From contig NZ_JAWDKD010000021.1 of the NCBI RefSeq assembly GCF_032714475.1, positions 147,701 to 211,700 on the forward strand: 64,000 nucleotides of DNA, given 5' to 3'. Under the pieces are notes generated by a model. The model saw only the letters and a list, made by a program, of their open reading frames with translations, did no database searches and was not told the origin of the DNA. This DNA is from Methanolapillus africanus (GTDB taxonomy: Archaea; Halobacteriota; Methanosarcinia; Methanosarcinales; Methanosarcinaceae). A program made the translations under genes and the position numbers. Every line of letters begins with the position of its first letter. The stretch's first letter is position 1. Positions 63,520 through 64,000 of the stretch are shown piece after piece.

Positions 63520-63600
63520 TTTCTTTTTTTATTTTTCTTGGCGGGCGGCGGCGCGCGCGTTATAGGGATACTTTTTCTTTTGAATTTCAAAACCCGTTGG
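63520..63600 (-). repeat. GCGCGC-core dispersed element, copy I
   Basis: Reverse orientation: T-rich tract, GGCGGGCGGCGGCGCGCG, CGTTATAGGGATAC, then TTTTGAATTTCAAAACCC. Downstream of the NYN gene. Confidence 0.85.
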
Positions 63601-63677
63601 TTGATTTTTTTGATTTGTTTCTTTTAATTTGAGGTCAGTTTTTCGTTTTTTTAGTTCAGGTTCGGTATTTTCTATCT

Positions 63678-63722
63678 CAGGCAAACCATTCCGCTAAAAC
63701 AGACGCGAAGCGTCTGTTTTAG
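63678..63722 (+). repeat. hairpin module leading into tandem array
   Basis: CAGGCAAACCATTCCGC, then stem CTAAAACAGACGC (63694-63706) / GCGTCTGTTTTAG (63710-63722), loop GAA. Same family as 45645-45709 and the ends of 51841-52171; probably the left end of a unit that continues past the window. Confidence 0.85.
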
Positions 63723-63741
63723 AGATAACACGCGTGATAGA

Positions 63742-64000
63742 GATTGGAACAAGAAAAACCTGTATTATTGGAAAACAATTGATGCAAAACGGGAACAAGA
63801 AAAACCTGTATTGTCAGAAACAGAGATGCAAAACAGGAACAAGAAAAACCTGTATTGTCAGAAACAGTAGATACAAAACGGGAACAAGAAAAACCTGTAT
63901 TGTCAGAAACAGAGATGCAAAACAGGAACAAGAAAAACCTGTATTGTCAGAAACAGTAGATACAAAACGGGAACAAGAAAAACCTGTATTGTCAGAAACA
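63742..64000 (+). repeat. alternating 44/45-bp tandem array, open at window edge
   Basis: A degenerate first unit (63742-63790), then units at 63791-63834 (44 bp), 63835-63879 (45), 63880-63923 (44), 63924-63968 (45) and a truncated 63969-64000. The 32-bp left part is nearly invariant (GGAACAAGAAAAACCTGTAT onward). The right part alternates between GAGATGCAAAAC and TAGATACAAAAC, so the true period is 89 bp. No variable spacers and no reading frame of note. Confidence 0.9.

Noticed and set aside
63742..64000. CRISPR array at the right edge
   Set aside because: The would-be spacers alternate between only two sequences and are 12-13 bp long; no cas genes nearby. It is a plain tandem array.

Overview
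The window is archaeal. It carries a ribosomal/translation cluster (eL8/L7Ae, eS28, eL24, Ndk, aIF5B, eS6), CDP-archaeol synthase, an isoprenyl diphosphate synthase, archaeal-type UMP kinase, RPA with its associated protein, HerA-NurA, TATA-box promoters and several apparently leaderless transcripts. A corrinoid:coenzyme M methyltransferase (MtaA/MtbA family), ferredoxin-dependent 2-oxoacid oxidoreductase genes and a CfbB-like amidase point to a methylotrophic methanogen. My best guess, an inference, is a host-associated member of the Methanosarcinales such as Methanimicrococcus. None of the 53 genes read here ends in TAG (39 TAA, 14 TGA), which fits an organism that decodes UAG as pyrrolysine.

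Layout. 1-3.2 kb: 3' part of an acyl-CoA synthetase, a small membrane protein and an AlbA_2/ATPase regulator, the last two each preceded by the same 52-bp repeat plus a hairpin. 3.5-7.6 kb: translation operon(s) on the minus strand. 8-24.5 kb: a surface chelatase system made of two very large secreted, membrane-anchored CobN/HmuS-like proteins, a secreted 250-aa protein, a DUF2162 membrane protein, an ExbB/TolQ-like channel and a DUF2149 partner. A 1.45-kb gene-free stretch inside it (13.8-15.25 kb) contains a candidate structured RNA and a tRNA-like fold. 24.6-31.6 kb: membrane and secreted proteins, ABM monooxygenase, Ogt, CarS, an EamA transporter and small genes. 31.8-36.8 kb: ferredoxin, korD-korA-korBG and a CfbB/CbiA-like amidase lacking its usual catalytic Cys. 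37.1-44.3 kb: an AT-rich island that looks like a defence operon: 80-aa protein, NurA-like nuclease, HerA-like ATPase, 49-aa protein, SMC/Rad50-like ATPase interrupted by one in-frame TAG, 314-aa winged-helix-like protein, then a convergent Dam-type methyltransferase. 44.5-51.8 kb: CoM methyltransferase, PyrH, a run of TPR/DUF1266/DUF4240/SUFU proteins and MutY. 52.3-63.5 kb: prenyl synthase, canonical NurA-HerA, RPA and RPA-associated protein, SufS, rhomboid and a NYN-domain protein.

Intergenic DNA carries two interlocking dispersed repeat families. One is a roughly 35-80-bp element centred on ATAACGCGCGCG (nine copies). The other is a hairpin module with a CAAGCAAACCA end (five copies). At 51.84-52.17 kb two hairpins in inverted orientation enclose degenerate tandem repeats in a MITE-like unit of 331 bp. 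At the right edge the same hairpin leads into an alternating 44/45-bp tandem array that runs out of the window.

Strongest candidates for something undescribed: the HerA-NurA-SMC operon with its in-frame amber codon, the composite repeat family, the structured RNA upstream of the second chelatase gene, and the duplicated HmuS-like surface chelatases. All functional statements rest on reading motifs by eye; no database search was run.
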